Assembly (NCBI RefSeq): GCF_000282195.1
Contig: NZ_AKJT01000092.1
Coordinates: 1 to 64,000 of the forward strand
From: Pseudomonas sp. GM18
GTDB taxonomy: Bacteria > Pseudomonadota > Gammaproteobacteria > Pseudomonadales > Pseudomonadaceae
Direction of reading: 5' to 3'
DNA length: 64,000 nucleotides
The stretch's first letter is position 1, and the number at the start of each line of letters is the position of its first letter. The translations under genes and the position numbers were made by a program. Shown piece by piece: positions 41,442 through 49,841 of the stretch. Below the pieces are notes generated by a model. The model was not told the origin of the DNA, did not search any database, and was given only the letters and a program-made list of their open reading frames with translations.

Positions 41442-43489
41442 GCTGCCGCGTCCTCGGTCAGGCCGCTATGGCGCAAGAGTGCGTCAATCGATGGCGCACG
41501 GCCACGGAAGTCGACGAACAGCACCATTGGCTCCTGAGAACCACCACGTGCCAGGATCGCTTCACGGAACGCACGACCGGTCTCGGCATTGAGCACGCCG
41601 TCTTCTTCGAATTTCGAGAAGGCATCGGCCGACAATACTTCAGCCCACTTGTAGCTGTAGTAACCCGCCGCGTAACCACCGGCGAAGATGTGGGCAAAGC
41701 TGTTGGGGAAACGGTTGTAGGCCGGCGGACGCATGACCGAAACCTCATCACGCACGCCTTCCAGCACTTGCAGTACGCTGCGGCCATCACCGTGAGTGGC
41801 GTGCAGCTCGAAGTCGAACAGCGAGAATTCCAGTTGGCGGACCATCATCAGGCCAGACTGGAAGTTCTTCGCCGCGAGCATTTTCTCCAGCAGATCCTGA
41901 GGCAGCGGTTCGCCGGTTTCGTAGTGACCGGAAATCAGTGCCAGACCTTCCGGCTCCCAGCACCAGTTTTCCATGAACTGGCTTGGCAGCTCGACCGCAT
42001 CCCAGGCCACGCCGTTGATGCCGGACACACCAGCGTGCTCGACGCGGGTCAGCAGGTGGTGCAGGCCGTGACCGAACTCGTGGAACAGGGTGGTCACTTC
42101 GTCGTGGGTCAGCAGGGCTGGTTTACCGCTGTCGGCCGGGGTGAAGTTGCACACCAGGTTCGCCACCGGGCTTTGCAGCACGCCATTGATTGTGCGGCGA
42201 TGATCGCGGGCGCCATCCATCCAGGCACCGCCACGCTTGTTGGCGCGGGCATAGAGGTCGAAGAAGAACCGGCCGACGTGCTGGCCGTTTTCCTTGATTT
42301 CGAACAGGCGAACGTCCGGGTGCCAGGTATCGAAGCCTTTCAGCTCGGCGATCTCGATGCCGTACAGGCGCTGGACGATAGCGAACAGCCCACCCAAAAC
42401 CTTATCGATCGGGAAGTACGCGCGAAGGGTTTCCTGGGCAACGCTGTAGCGCTGCTCGCGGAGTTTTTCACCGTAGAAACCGCTGTCCCAGCTTTGCAGG
42501 TCCGGGCAACCCTGTTCGGCGGCGTAGGCCTTGAGCTGTTGCAGATCCTGGACGGCGAACGGTTTGCTGCGCTTGGCCAGGTCGCGCAGGAAACTCAGCA
42601 CCTGATCGTTGGACTCGGCCATTTTGGTGGCCAGGCTCAGCTCCGAGAAGCTGGCGAAGCCCAACAGTTTTGCCAATTCCTGACGCAGGTCGAGGATTTC
42701 TTCCATGACCGGGCTGTTGTCATTCTGACCGGCATTCGGGCCTTGGTCCGACGCACGGGTGCAGTAGGCGGCGTAGACTTCTTCGCGCAGGGCGCGGTCC
42801 TGGGCGTAGGTCATCACCGCGTAGTAACTCGGGAATTCCAGGGTGATCAGCCAGCCGTCCAGGTCCTTGGCTTGCGCGGCGGCGGCCATTTGCGCCTTGG
42901 CCGACTCGGTCAGGCCGGCAAGGGCGGCTTCGTCGGTGATGTGCTTGGTCCAGGCCTGGGTGGCGTCGAGCAACTGGTTGGAGAAGCGGCTGCCCAGCTC
43001 CGACAGTTTGCTCTGCACGTCGGCGTAACGTTTTTGTTCGGCTTCAGGCAGGTCGATACCCGACAAACGGAAGTCACGCAGGGCGTGCTCCAGGATGGTT
43101 TTTTGCGCCACGTCGAAACCGGCGGCCTCAGGGCTGTTCGCCAGCGCTTCATAGGCCTGAAACAGTTCACGGTTCTGGCCCAGTTCGGTGGCATAGGCGC
43201 TCAGGGCCGGCAGGCAGGACTCGTAAGCCTCGCGCAATTCAGCGCTGTTGCACACGGCATTGAGGTGGCTGACCGGGCTCCAGGCGGCGCCCAGACGATC
43301 GTTGAGTTCGTCCATCGACAGCACCAGGCCGGCCCAGGTCGGTTGTTTGCCCTGGGTTTTGAGGATATCGACGATGGCGGTGCGGTTGTCAGCCAGGATT
43401 TTTTCAATGGCCGGTTGCACGTGTTCGGCACGGATCGCCGAGAACGGCGGCAGGTCGTAGGACTGCAGAAGAGGGTTGTTCACGCTCAC
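41438..43489 (-). CDS. prlC: Oligopeptidase A (PrlC)
   Basis: 683-residue cytoplasmic M3 metallopeptidase that degrades oligopeptides, including cleaved signal peptides. The zinc motif HEFGHGLHHLL (HExxH) and the downstream GINGVAWDAVELPSQFMENW are intact. I start it at GTG 43489 (MSVNNPLLQSYDLPP), preceded by AAGGTG; an open extension of 13 codons upstream looks unreal. It diverges from the gamma carbonic anhydrase gene over 101 bases. Confidence 0.94.
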   Translation of the reverse strand: MSVNNPLLQSYDLPPFSAIRAEHVQPAIEKILADNRTAIVDILKTQGKQPTWAGLVLSMDELNDRLGAAWSPVSHLNAVCNSAELREAYESCLPALSAYATELGQNRELFQAYEALANSPEAAGFDVAQKTILEHALRDFRLSGIDLPEAEQKRYADVQSKLSELGSRFSNQLLDATQAWTKHITDEAALAGLTESAKAQMAAAAQAKDLDGWLITLEFPSYYAVMTYAQDRALREEVYAAYCTRASDQGPNAGQNDNSPVMEEILDLRQELAKLLGFASFSELSLATKMAESNDQVLSFLRDLAKRSKPFAVQDLQQLKAYAAEQGCPDLQSWDSGFYGEKLREQRYSVAQETLRAYFPIDKVLGGLFAIVQRLYGIEIAELKGFDTWHPDVRLFEIKENGQHVGRFFFDLYARANKRGGAWMDGARDHRRTINGVLQSPVANLVCNFTPADSGKPALLTHDEVTTLFHEFGHGLHHLLTRVEHAGVSGINGVAWDAVELPSQFMENWCWEPEGLALISGHYETGEPLPQDLLEKMLAAKNFQSGLMMVRQLEFSLFDFELHATHGDGRSVLQVLEGVRDEVSVMRPPAYNRFPNSFAHIFAGGYAAGYYSYKWAEVLSADAFSKFEEDGVLNAETGRAFREAILARGGSQEPMVLFVDFRGRAPSIDALLRHSGLTEDAAA

Positions 43490-43590
43490 GGTTGGCACCT
43501 TGGCTGGAAAACATGCGGGAAGAAACATGCGCCCATCTTAATTACAATCGACGCTCACCGCAGCTATCGGCAACAGAGAGAAACCCTATC

Positions 43591-44136
43591 GTGACCCTTC
43601 GCAAGTATCAGAACTACACGCCGCTGCTGGGCAAAGGCGCTTTTGTCGACGGCTCGGCGGTGGTGATCGGCGACGTTGAAATCGGCGAAGACAGCTCCGT
43701 CTGGCCGCTGACAGTGATTCGCGGCGACATGCACCGCATCCGGATCGGTGCGCGCACCAGCGTGCAGGACGGCTGCGTGTTGCACATCACTCACGCCGGG
43801 CCATTCAACCCCGATGGCTTTCCGCTGCTGATCGGCGACGATGTGACCATCGCGCATAAAGTCATGCTTCATGGTTGCGCCGTGGGCAACCGGATTCTGA
43901 TCGGCATGGGCAGCATCGTCATGGACGGTGCGGTGGTCGAGGACGATGTGATCATCGGTGCTGGCAGCCTGGTGCCACCGGGCAAGCGTCTGGAAAGCGG
44001 TTTCCTTTATGTCGGGAGCCCGGTGAAACAGATCCGGCCGCTGACGGACAAGGAAAAAGCCTTTTTCACCTACAGCGCGGCGAACTACGTGAAGCTCAAG
44101 GACCTGCATCTGGCCGAAGGCTACGACCAGCTCTAA
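43591..44136 (+). CDS. Gamma-class carbonic anhydrase-like protein
   Basis: 181 residues, mostly left-handed beta-helix hexapeptide repeats (for example VVIGDVEIGEDSSVWPLTVIRG). Likely metal-binding His residues are in CVLHITHAG and IAHKVMLHGC. It belongs to the YrdA/PaaY/CaiE group, where some members are active carbonic anhydrases and others are thioesterase-like, so activity is not certain. The start is GTG 43591 (MTLRKYQNYTP) with GAGAG upstream. Followed by a HAD gene. Confidence 0.88.
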   Translation: MTLRKYQNYTPLLGKGAFVDGSAVVIGDVEIGEDSSVWPLTVIRGDMHRIRIGARTSVQDGCVLHITHAGPFNPDGFPLLIGDDVTIAHKVMLHGCAVGNRILIGMGSIVMDGAVVEDDVIIGAGSLVPPGKRLESGFLYVGSPVKQIRPLTDKEKAFFTYSAANYVKLKDLHLAEGYDQL

Positions 44137-44192
44137 GCCTCTTGATAGCCTCTTGATAACGGAAAGCGTCTCGCTATTGCTCAGGAATTTCC

Positions 44193-44843
44193 ATGCATTA
44201 CCAAACCATACTGTTCGACCTCGATGGCACGCTGACCGACCCGCGCGAAGGCATCACCCGTTCCATCCAGTTCGCCCTGAGCAAGCTGGGCATCGATGAA
44301 CCGGACCTGACCAGGCTCGAGCATTTCATCGGCCCGCCGTTATTGCAGGCGTTCATGCAGTTCTATGACTTCGACGAGCCCAAGGCCTGGGAAGCAGTGA
44401 ATTTCTATCGTGAACGCTTCAAGGTCACCGGCCTGTATGAAAACCGCGTGTTCGACGGGGTTACACCGCTACTGGAAACCCTCGGTGGGCAAGGGCGACG
44501 ACTGTACATCGCGACCTCCAAACCATGGGTTTTCGCCCGGGAAATTGCCCGGCACTTCGACTTCGCCAAGCATTTCAAGATGATTTACGGCAGTGAGCTG
44601 GATGGCACGCGGACCAACAAGGTCGAGCTGATTGCACACTTGATGGCCGAAGAAGGCCTCGACCCGGCCAGTACGCTGATGATCGGCGACCGTAAGCACG
44701 ACCTGATCGGTGCTCGCAGCAATGGGCTGGACGCGGCAGCGGTGGGTTATGGGTTTGGTAGCCGGGAAGAGTTGAGCGCCGAAGCACCGGCGTATCACTT
44801 CGAGACGCTGGATGAGTTGCATCAGGCGTTTTTGCAGCGCTGA
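44193..44843 (+). CDS. HAD-superfamily phosphatase (Gph/YrfG-like)
   Basis: 216 residues. HAD motifs are all present: FDLDGTLTD (I), YIATSKPW (II), K in TNKVELIAHL (III) and MIGDRKHDLIGARSNG (IV). A helical cap domain lies between I and II. Phosphoglycolate- or 5'-nucleotide-type substrates are typical of this subgroup; the real substrate is unknown. It is 56 bases after the gamma carbonic anhydrase gene. Confidence 0.88.
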   Translation: MHYQTILFDLDGTLTDPREGITRSIQFALSKLGIDEPDLTRLEHFIGPPLLQAFMQFYDFDEPKAWEAVNFYRERFKVTGLYENRVFDGVTPLLETLGGQGRRLYIATSKPWVFAREIARHFDFAKHFKMIYGSELDGTRTNKVELIAHLMAEEGLDPASTLMIGDRKHDLIGARSNGLDAAAVGYGFGSREELSAEAPAYHFETLDELHQAFLQR

Positions 44844-44851
44844 TCAGTACG

Positions 44852-44915
44852 CCTTCGCGGGCAAGCCTCGAGAGCCTGACCTCGCCTCTGTAGGAGCGAG
44901 GCTTGCCCGCGAAGG
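44852..44915. repeat. REP element
   Basis: CCTTCGCGGGCAAGCCTCG at 44852-44870 is perfectly complemented at 44897-44915 (19 bp). The loop contains CTGTAGGAG, part of the common REP sequence. It lies between convergent genes. Confidence 0.85.
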
Positions 44916-44922
44916 GGCCTGT

Positions 44923-46014
44923 TCAGCCACCGGAACTCGCTGATACTGCCAACGCGCTCAACGCCGCCTTGCGCTCCCCAACCGGCAACTCGCCCAACTT
45001 CTCCACCGCTGCATAAAACCTCACCCAATCCCCATCGACCTGCCTGAACAGTGCGGCAAACGCCGGCACCCACTGGTCATACAAACCAAACGGCAGTAAT
45101 CGGGCGTTGTTCATCGGGGCGTTGATCCACGCATCGTAGCGATTGTTGCCAGCCCATTGGCTGCTGCGCAGGGTCCTGTACTCACGGCGCAGTTGTTCGA
45201 ACTCGGCCGCTTTTCGCTCACGCATTTGGTCGGCCGGCAGCGGCAGGGCGTAAAGCCGTTCAAGCCGGGTTCGGGTGTCCAGAATCAACTGGATGAACTG
45301 GTCGCGTTGGCGCACCAACGCTCCATCATCCGGCGGCAGGCTTCTGAATGCGCGCCATTGGCGAGTGCCTTCCTGCTCGACGAAGGTGGCGAAAGACTCG
45401 TTGAACTCGGTGTCGTCTTTCACATAAAAACGTTGATGGGCCAGTTCGTGGAAAATCAGTGTGGCCAACCGCTCGTCGCCCCAACCCATCATCGAGCTAA
45501 TAATCGGATCGTTGAACCAACCGAGCGTCGAATAGGCCTCGACGCCGCCGATCGACACGTCCATACCTTGCAAGCGCTGCAGCGCGGCCTCACCGCGGGC
45601 AGCGCTCTGGCTGTAAAACCCGCGATAAGCGACGCAGCCGGCGACGGGGAAGCAATGGTTCTGCGGTTTCAGCGAAAACTCCGGCGTGGCGAAGACATTC
45701 CAGACTACAAACGGTCGGCCGATGTCGGCGTACAAGCGGTAGCTCTGATTGTCCGGCAGATGCAGGTGTTGGCTGGCGAACGTTCGGGCCTTTTGTGACT
45801 GGGCCAGGTGCGCACGCAATTGCCGATCGCGGTCGGGGTCGGCAATCACGCTGGCAACCGGCTCCCGTGCCCACAGCAGATGCAGCTGACCACTGGCCAA
45901 TTGGCCGTAATAGCTGACGCTCGCGCAGCCGTTGAGCAGCAAAAGAATCACACCCGGAAACAAAATGCGTAAAACGCGATCAAGTAACCCAAGGCTTGGA
46001 CGCGGCCTGATCAA
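44923..46014 (-). CDS. Predicted aminopeptidase, lipoprotein (COG4324-like)
   Basis: 363 residues. The N-terminus carries a hydrophobic stretch ending in the lipobox LLNGC (about C30), so it should be a lipoprotein. A metallopeptidase motif HELAHQRFY (HExxH, near residue 190) followed by FNESFATFVEQEG (third ligand Glu) fits a gluzincin-like zinc peptidase. Family members are annotated as predicted aminopeptidases without a known substrate. The start appears to be TTG at 46014 behind CAGGGA; internal TTG or GTG starts would shorten the signal sequence. Confidence 0.8.
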   Translation of the reverse strand: MIRPRPSLGLLDRVLRILFPGVILLLLNGCASVSYYGQLASGQLHLLWAREPVASVIADPDRDRQLRAHLAQSQKARTFASQHLHLPDNQSYRLYADIGRPFVVWNVFATPEFSLKPQNHCFPVAGCVAYRGFYSQSAARGEAALQRLQGMDVSIGGVEAYSTLGWFNDPIISSMMGWGDERLATLIFHELAHQRFYVKDDTEFNESFATFVEQEGTRQWRAFRSLPPDDGALVRQRDQFIQLILDTRTRLERLYALPLPADQMRERKAAEFEQLRREYRTLRSSQWAGNNRYDAWINAPMNNARLLPFGLYDQWVPAFAALFRQVDGDWVRFYAAVEKLGELPVGERKAALSALAVSASSGG

Positions 46015-46073
46015 AATAAAAAAATCCCTGGAAAGTCTGCCCGCAAGACTATCCCGCCTATTGGAGCTCCGCT

Positions 46074-46490
46074 ATGCGCAAATTGATGCTGACGGGAGGC
46101 CTGCTGATGCTGGCCGGTTGTGCCGGATTGCCTACTCCTGATCCTTCGCAGGCCTGGATCGATCTGGATTCAGGGCAGGAAGACACCGCGTTGCAAGCGC
46201 TGGAAGTCGATAACAAGGCTTCCATCGACAAGCGCTACTTCCAGGTGCAGCCCGGCAGCCATGAGCTGAAGGTTCGCTACTTGTTCGCGGTCCAGCCGAC
46301 CAACATTGGCCCCGACGCCGAGCCGTTGTGGCGCGACTGTCAGTTGAATGTGAAATTCAAGGACTTCAACGCCGGGCAGCGGTATCAGCTGCAAGCGGGG
46401 AATATCGGCTTTCGGCCGTGGGCAAAGCTCTATGACCAGCAGCGAAAAGTGATTGGGCAGGGTAAGCCAGCGGGCTGCCAACGCACCTGA
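46074..46490 (+). CDS. Small lipoprotein, paralog A
   Basis: 138 residues. A signal peptide ends in the lipobox LAGC (C16). The mature part contains DKRYFQVQPGSHELKVRYLF and a C-terminal RYQLQAGNIGFRPWAKLYDQ. It is clearly related to the next gene (shared RYFQV.PGSHEL.VR, GQRY.L.A and A.LY). Function unknown; envelope localisation is expected. Start ATG behind TTGGAG. Confidence 0.8.
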   Translation: MRKLMLTGGLLMLAGCAGLPTPDPSQAWIDLDSGQEDTALQALEVDNKASIDKRYFQVQPGSHELKVRYLFAVQPTNIGPDAEPLWRDCQLNVKFKDFNAGQRYQLQAGNIGFRPWAKLYDQQRKVIGQGKPAGCQRT

Positions 46491-46530
46491 TCGGCGCTAT
46501 GCTGAATGACCAGTCCTTGGGATATTCATC

Positions 46531-46950
46531 ATGCGCAGGTTGTTGCTGTTGCTCGCCGCAGGTGCCTTTGTCGGCTGCACGAGTCCGTTGCCGGCGGTCG
46601 ATCCGCAGATGGCCTGGGTCGACTTCGCTACGCCGAGCCCCGGCGGGAAACTACTGATGGCTGAACGGCTGGACAACCAGCGGTTGCGCGATGGTCGTTA
46701 CTTCCAGGTCACCCCGGGTAGCCATGAGCTGAGAGTGCGTTTCGATTTTGAAGTATTTAGCGGAGGATTGGGCTTGATGAACGCTCCGCTCGAGCGGTTG
46801 TGCTACCTGACCATCAATTACGACCATTTCGAAGCCGGCCAGCGTTATCTGCTGGAAGCTCGCTCCCTGGGGTTCACCCCCAGCGCCCGGCTGTATAACG
46901 CCAAGCGGGAGATCGTCGCCGAAGATCGGCTGACCAACTGCGTCATGTGA
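46531..46950 (+). CDS. Small lipoprotein, paralog B
   Basis: 139 residues with lipobox FVGC (C16). It shares with the upstream gene the segments AW(V/I)D near the start, RYFQV.PGSHELRVRF, the C...NY.HFEAGQRYLLEA stretch and an A.LY motif near the end, so the two arose by tandem duplication. The genes are 40 bases apart and probably co-transcribed. No known function. Confidence 0.8.
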   Translation: MRRLLLLLAAGAFVGCTSPLPAVDPQMAWVDFATPSPGGKLLMAERLDNQRLRDGRYFQVTPGSHELRVRFDFEVFSGGLGLMNAPLERLCYLTINYDHFEAGQRYLLEARSLGFTPSARLYNAKREIVAEDRLTNCVM

Positions 46951-46956
46951 GGCGAA

Positions 46957-47190
46957 TCAACTGTCATTTTTTTGGTAGATGATTTTCTTCGTGCCGTTTT
47001 CGCACGTGCCGACCACCATGTTCTGATCGTGCACTTCGTCGTTGGTGACGATTTCCAGGGTGTAGGACGAGACATTATTGGCCTGGATCTTGGCTTCGAT
47101 CTCGGCCTTGAGTTCCTCACAGGGTTTCTGTTGAGCGAGGGCCGATGTGGCCAGCGTGCAACAGATAACCGCCAAGGCAAAACGTTTCAT
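46957..47190 (-). CDS. DUF1161 periplasmic protein (copy 1)
   Basis: 77 residues. A signal peptide ends near residue 19 (SALAQ). The mature part matches DUF1161: CEELKAEIEAKIQANNV, a second Cys in VGTCENGTKKIIY, and a basic tail. The two Cys may form a disulphide. It is a paralog of the gene at 49115-49339. Function unknown. Start at the ATG of MKRFALAVIC, behind GGGAGC. Confidence 0.85.
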   Translation of the reverse strand: MKRFALAVICCTLATSALAQQKPCEELKAEIEAKIQANNVSSYTLEIVTNDEVHDQNMVVGTCENGTKKIIYQKNDS

Positions 47191-47286
47191 GGTTGAAGCT
47201 CCCTTGAGGCAGCGCGCACGGTGATGCGCTAAAGCTGCTGTCATTTATTCGACCACAATTACGCCAGCCAGGTTTTGTTTCAACGC

Positions 47287-47361
47287 AAAAAAATCGCAAG
47301 CTGCGCCAGCCCCTATATGAGTCGAGTGACCTGTAGGAGCTGGCGCAGCCTGCGATCTTTT
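47287..47361. repeat. REP-like inverted repeat, degenerate copy
   Basis: AATCGCAAGCTGCGCCAGC (47292-47310) is answered by GCTGGCGCAGCCTGCGATCTTTT (47339-47361), pairing with one internal mismatch. Same family as 23998-24062. Confidence 0.75.
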
Positions 47362-47378
47362 ATCGCGTCAACCCTGGT

Positions 47379-47810
47379 TTAGCTGACCAACGTCGCATCC
47401 AGGCTGATTTTCGCATTCAGCACCTTGGACACCGGGCAGCCTTCTTTGGCCTTGTTGCTCAGTTCCTCGAATTGCGCCTGGGTCGCCCCGGGGATTTTCG
47501 CCTTGAGGATCAGTTTTACCGCGGTGATTGCAAAGCCGCCGTCCACCTGGTCCAGGGTGACTTCGGCGTTGGTGTCGATGCTGTCGGCCTTGAGGCCGGC
47601 CTCACCGAGAATCATTGAAAACGCCATGGAGAAACAGCCAGCGTGGGCCGCGCCAATCAACTCCTCTGGATTGGTGCCCTTACCGCCTTCGAAACGGGCC
47701 TTGAAGCCGTAGGGCGCTTCTCTGAGTACACCGGTTTCCGTGGAAATCGAGCCGATACCGGTCTTCAGATCACCTTCCCAATGAGCCGATGCTTTCTTTG
47801 TGATAGCCAT
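47379..47810 (-). CDS. OsmC/Ohr-family peroxiredoxin
   Basis: 143 residues. Both catalytic cysteines are present: AHAGCFSMAFS (about C60) and EGCPVSKVL (about C125). It should reduce organic hydroperoxides in the cytoplasm; the sequence GGKGTNPEELIGAAHAGCF is closer to OsmC than to Ohr. Osmotic or stationary-phase induction would be expected for OsmC but no promoter could be assigned. Confidence 0.9.
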   Translation of the reverse strand: MAITKKASAHWEGDLKTGIGSISTETGVLREAPYGFKARFEGGKGTNPEELIGAAHAGCFSMAFSMILGEAGLKADSIDTNAEVTLDQVDGGFAITAVKLILKAKIPGATQAQFEELSNKAKEGCPVSKVLNAKISLDATLVS

Positions 47811-47918
47811 GTCTGCCTCCTCAAGATCCGGCGCGAACCGTCACGCCTTAGTGGTTTTCAGTTACCAGGGTTCTGAGGATAGACCGTCAGGCAAAGTTCA
47901 CCTCATCCGATCAGGCCT

Positions 47919-47981
47919 CTCATTGCACAGGAATTTTGTCTCTTCTATTGAAACTCGGGTATATGCCCTCATTGCATAGGA
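47919..47981. repeat. Short direct repeat upstream of the luciferase-like gene
   Basis: CTCATTGCACAGGA (47919-47932) and CTCATTGCATAGGA (47968-47981) differ at one position and lie 49 bases apart in the gap 47811-48048. They could be regulator half-sites. Confidence 0.3.
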
Positions 47982-48017
47982 CACGCTTATAGCCTCGGCA
48001 GGTTTTCGTTGATGAAA

Positions 48018-48048
48018 AAACCTGCTTACCCATTGGAGAAGCAGGTTT
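48018..48048 (+). promoter_or_regulatory. Hairpin presenting the ribosome-binding site of the next gene
   Basis: AAACCTGCTT (48018-48027) pairs perfectly with AAGCAGGTTT (48039-48048). The loop ACCCATTGGAG carries the Shine-Dalgarno GGAG, and the right arm ends exactly at the ATG of the monooxygenase gene. A 17-codon frame beginning ATGAAAAAACCTGC at 48012 overlaps the hairpin and ends 16 bases inside the gene. Control of translation initiation is possible. Confidence 0.45.
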
Positions 48049-49050
48049 ATGAAACGACTGTCTGAGATCAAGTTTTCGACCCTCGATCTGGTGCCCGTGC
48101 GCGAGAACGGCAGTGCGGCCCAGTCTCTGCGCAATTCCCTGGACCTGGCGCAGCATGTCGAAAAATTCGGCTACAACCGCTTTTGGGTCGCCGAACACCA
48201 CAATATGGACGGGATTGCGAGTTCGGCGACCTCGGTCCTGCTGGGCTATCTGGCCGGCGGTACTTCGACCATTCGTGTCGGTTCGGGTGGCGTGATGCTG
48301 CCCAACCACGCGCCACTGGTGATCGCCGAGCAGTTCGGCACCCTCGAAAGTCTGTATCCGGGGCGGATCGACCTGGGCCTGGGGCGCGCGCCCGGCTCCG
48401 ATCAAATGACTGCCCGCGCCTTGCGTCGTGAGCGCTCCGGCAGCGCCGATGATTTCCCGGAAGACGTGGCCGAACTGGTGCGCTACCTCGGCCCACGCAC
48501 GCCGGATCAGCGGATCATTGCCATGCCGGGTACCGGCACCAATGTCCCGGTCTGGTTGCTGGGTTCGAGCCTGTTCAGTGCGCAGCTGGCCGGTGAGCGC
48601 GGTCTGCCCTACGCCTTCGCTTCACATTTCGCACCGCGCTTCATGCATGAAGCGATTCGCGTCTATCGCAACCACTTCAAGCCTTCAGCGGTGTTGGATA
48701 AGCCTTACGTGATGCTCGGTGTGCCGCTGGTGGCGGCAGACACCGACGAGCAGGCCGATTACCTGGCCACTTCGGTGTACCAGCGGATTCTCGCGTTGAT
48801 GCGTGGCCAGAGCCTGGTGCAACGTCCACCCGTGAAGACCATGGACGGCCTGTGGCTGCCCCATGAGAAAGAAGCGGTCGGTGATTTCCTGGGGCTGGCC
48901 ATGGTCGGCAGCCCGCAGAAAATCCGCGCCAAGCTTGAGGTGCTGATCGAACAGACCCAGGCGGATGAACTGATTTTCACCTGTGACCTGTACGAACATG
49001 CCGATCGCGTGCACTCCTATGAACTGCTGGCGCAGGTCATGAAGGGCTGA
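48049..49050 (+). CDS. Luciferase-like flavin monooxygenase (YhbW type)
   Basis: 333 residues of the bacterial luciferase-like (LLM) superfamily, MsnO8/YhbW-like group. Landmarks are RFWVAEHHNMDGIASSAT near residue 45, the GGVMLPNHAPLVIAEQF stretch and LGLGRAPGSD. These enzymes use FMNH2 or F420; FMN is expected here. The substrate is unknown. The start is preceded by the hairpin at 48018-48048, and a strong terminator follows. Confidence 0.88.
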   Translation: MKRLSEIKFSTLDLVPVRENGSAAQSLRNSLDLAQHVEKFGYNRFWVAEHHNMDGIASSATSVLLGYLAGGTSTIRVGSGGVMLPNHAPLVIAEQFGTLESLYPGRIDLGLGRAPGSDQMTARALRRERSGSADDFPEDVAELVRYLGPRTPDQRIIAMPGTGTNVPVWLLGSSLFSAQLAGERGLPYAFASHFAPRFMHEAIRVYRNHFKPSAVLDKPYVMLGVPLVAADTDEQADYLATSVYQRILALMRGQSLVQRPPVKTMDGLWLPHEKEAVGDFLGLAMVGSPQKIRAKLEVLIEQTQADELIFTCDLYEHADRVHSYELLAQVMKG

Positions 49051-49069
49051 CGCTCAAGTGGCACCCACA

Positions 49070-49099
49070 AAAAAGCCGACGCCATTGCGTCGGCTTTTT
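49070..49099. terminator. Bidirectional rho-independent terminator
   Basis: AAAAAGCCGACGC-CATT-GCGTCGGCTTTTT is a perfect 13-bp stem with A and T runs, serving the monooxygenase gene (plus) and the DUF1161 gene (minus). Confidence 0.92.
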
Positions 49100-49114
49100 C
49101 ATTTTTAAGGGAGG

Positions 49115-49339
49115 TCAGCCTTGCTTGTAAACGATTACCTTGGAGCCCTTCTCACATTTTCCGACGACTTTCCCACCGGCAGCGGTGCCTTTGTCGACAA
49201 TCTCCAGTGAGTAATTGGAAACACCCTTGGCGTCCAGTTTCGCTGCGATTTCGGCTTTCAGCTCTTCGCATGACTTGACCTGGGCAAAGGCTGTTCCCGC
49301 AAGGCTCAACAAACCTATCGCCAAAATAAACTTCTTCAT
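49115..49339 (-). CDS. DUF1161 periplasmic protein (copy 2)
   Basis: 74 residues. Signal peptide to about residue 19 (TAFAQ), then CEELKAEIAAKLDAKGV and VGKCEKGSKVIVYKQG. It is a paralog of the gene at 46957-47190, with the same two Cys, about 2 kb away on the same strand. Function unknown. The ATG of MKKFILAIGL is preceded by GGGAGTG. Confidence 0.85.
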   Translation of the reverse strand: MKKFILAIGLLSLAGTAFAQVKSCEELKAEIAAKLDAKGVSNYSLEIVDKGTAAGGKVVGKCEKGSKVIVYKQG

Positions 49340-49469
49340 GGGTTGCACTCCCTGGTCGGATCAATAGAGGGAGGGCATCCAGCCACCGACCGGATGCGCT
49401 CACCCTGTAGCGCTTTGCCGTTTCCTATGGCATTCGGCCGGCGCGCAAGTTCAGAAGACTGGCTCAAAC

Positions 49470-49685
49470 TCAGCTGCTGGCAATCCGGAATCCGACTTTG
49501 AGCGTCACCTGGAAGTGTGCAGCTTTGCCGTCCTTGATATGCCCGCGGGTTTCGGTCACTTCAAACCACTCCATGTACTTGAGGCTTTTGTTGGCTTCGG
49601 CCAGGGCATTGTTGATGGCGTCTTCAATGCTGCTGGTGGACGAGCCGACCAGTTCGACTTTCTTGTAGGTGTGATGGTCAGTCAT
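49470..49685 (-). CDS. Dodecin (flavin-binding)
   Basis: 71 residues matching the dodecin family (SIEDAINNALAEANKSLKYM, EWFEVTETRGHI, VTLKVGFRI). Dodecins form hollow dodecamers that store or buffer flavins or CoA in the cytoplasm. The start is supported by AAGGAG upstream (minus strand). It is divergent from the ElaB-like gene; both are commonly stress- or stationary-phase-linked. Confidence 0.92.
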   Translation of the reverse strand: MTDHHTYKKVELVGSSTSSIEDAINNALAEANKSLKYMEWFEVTETRGHIKDGKAAHFQVTLKVGFRIASS

Positions 49686-49841
49686 GGCGTTCTCCTTGAG
49701 GTGTGAAATACAGCCTAGCAGTGATTTTTCTTATTTCTTCTGTCGACCAATCCGCAGTGACGTTCAGATTTACTGCACTTTCTCGAACCCCTGAAGTCCC
49801 AACCAACACACGTCACTCATCAACAATGCAGGAGAGCCATC

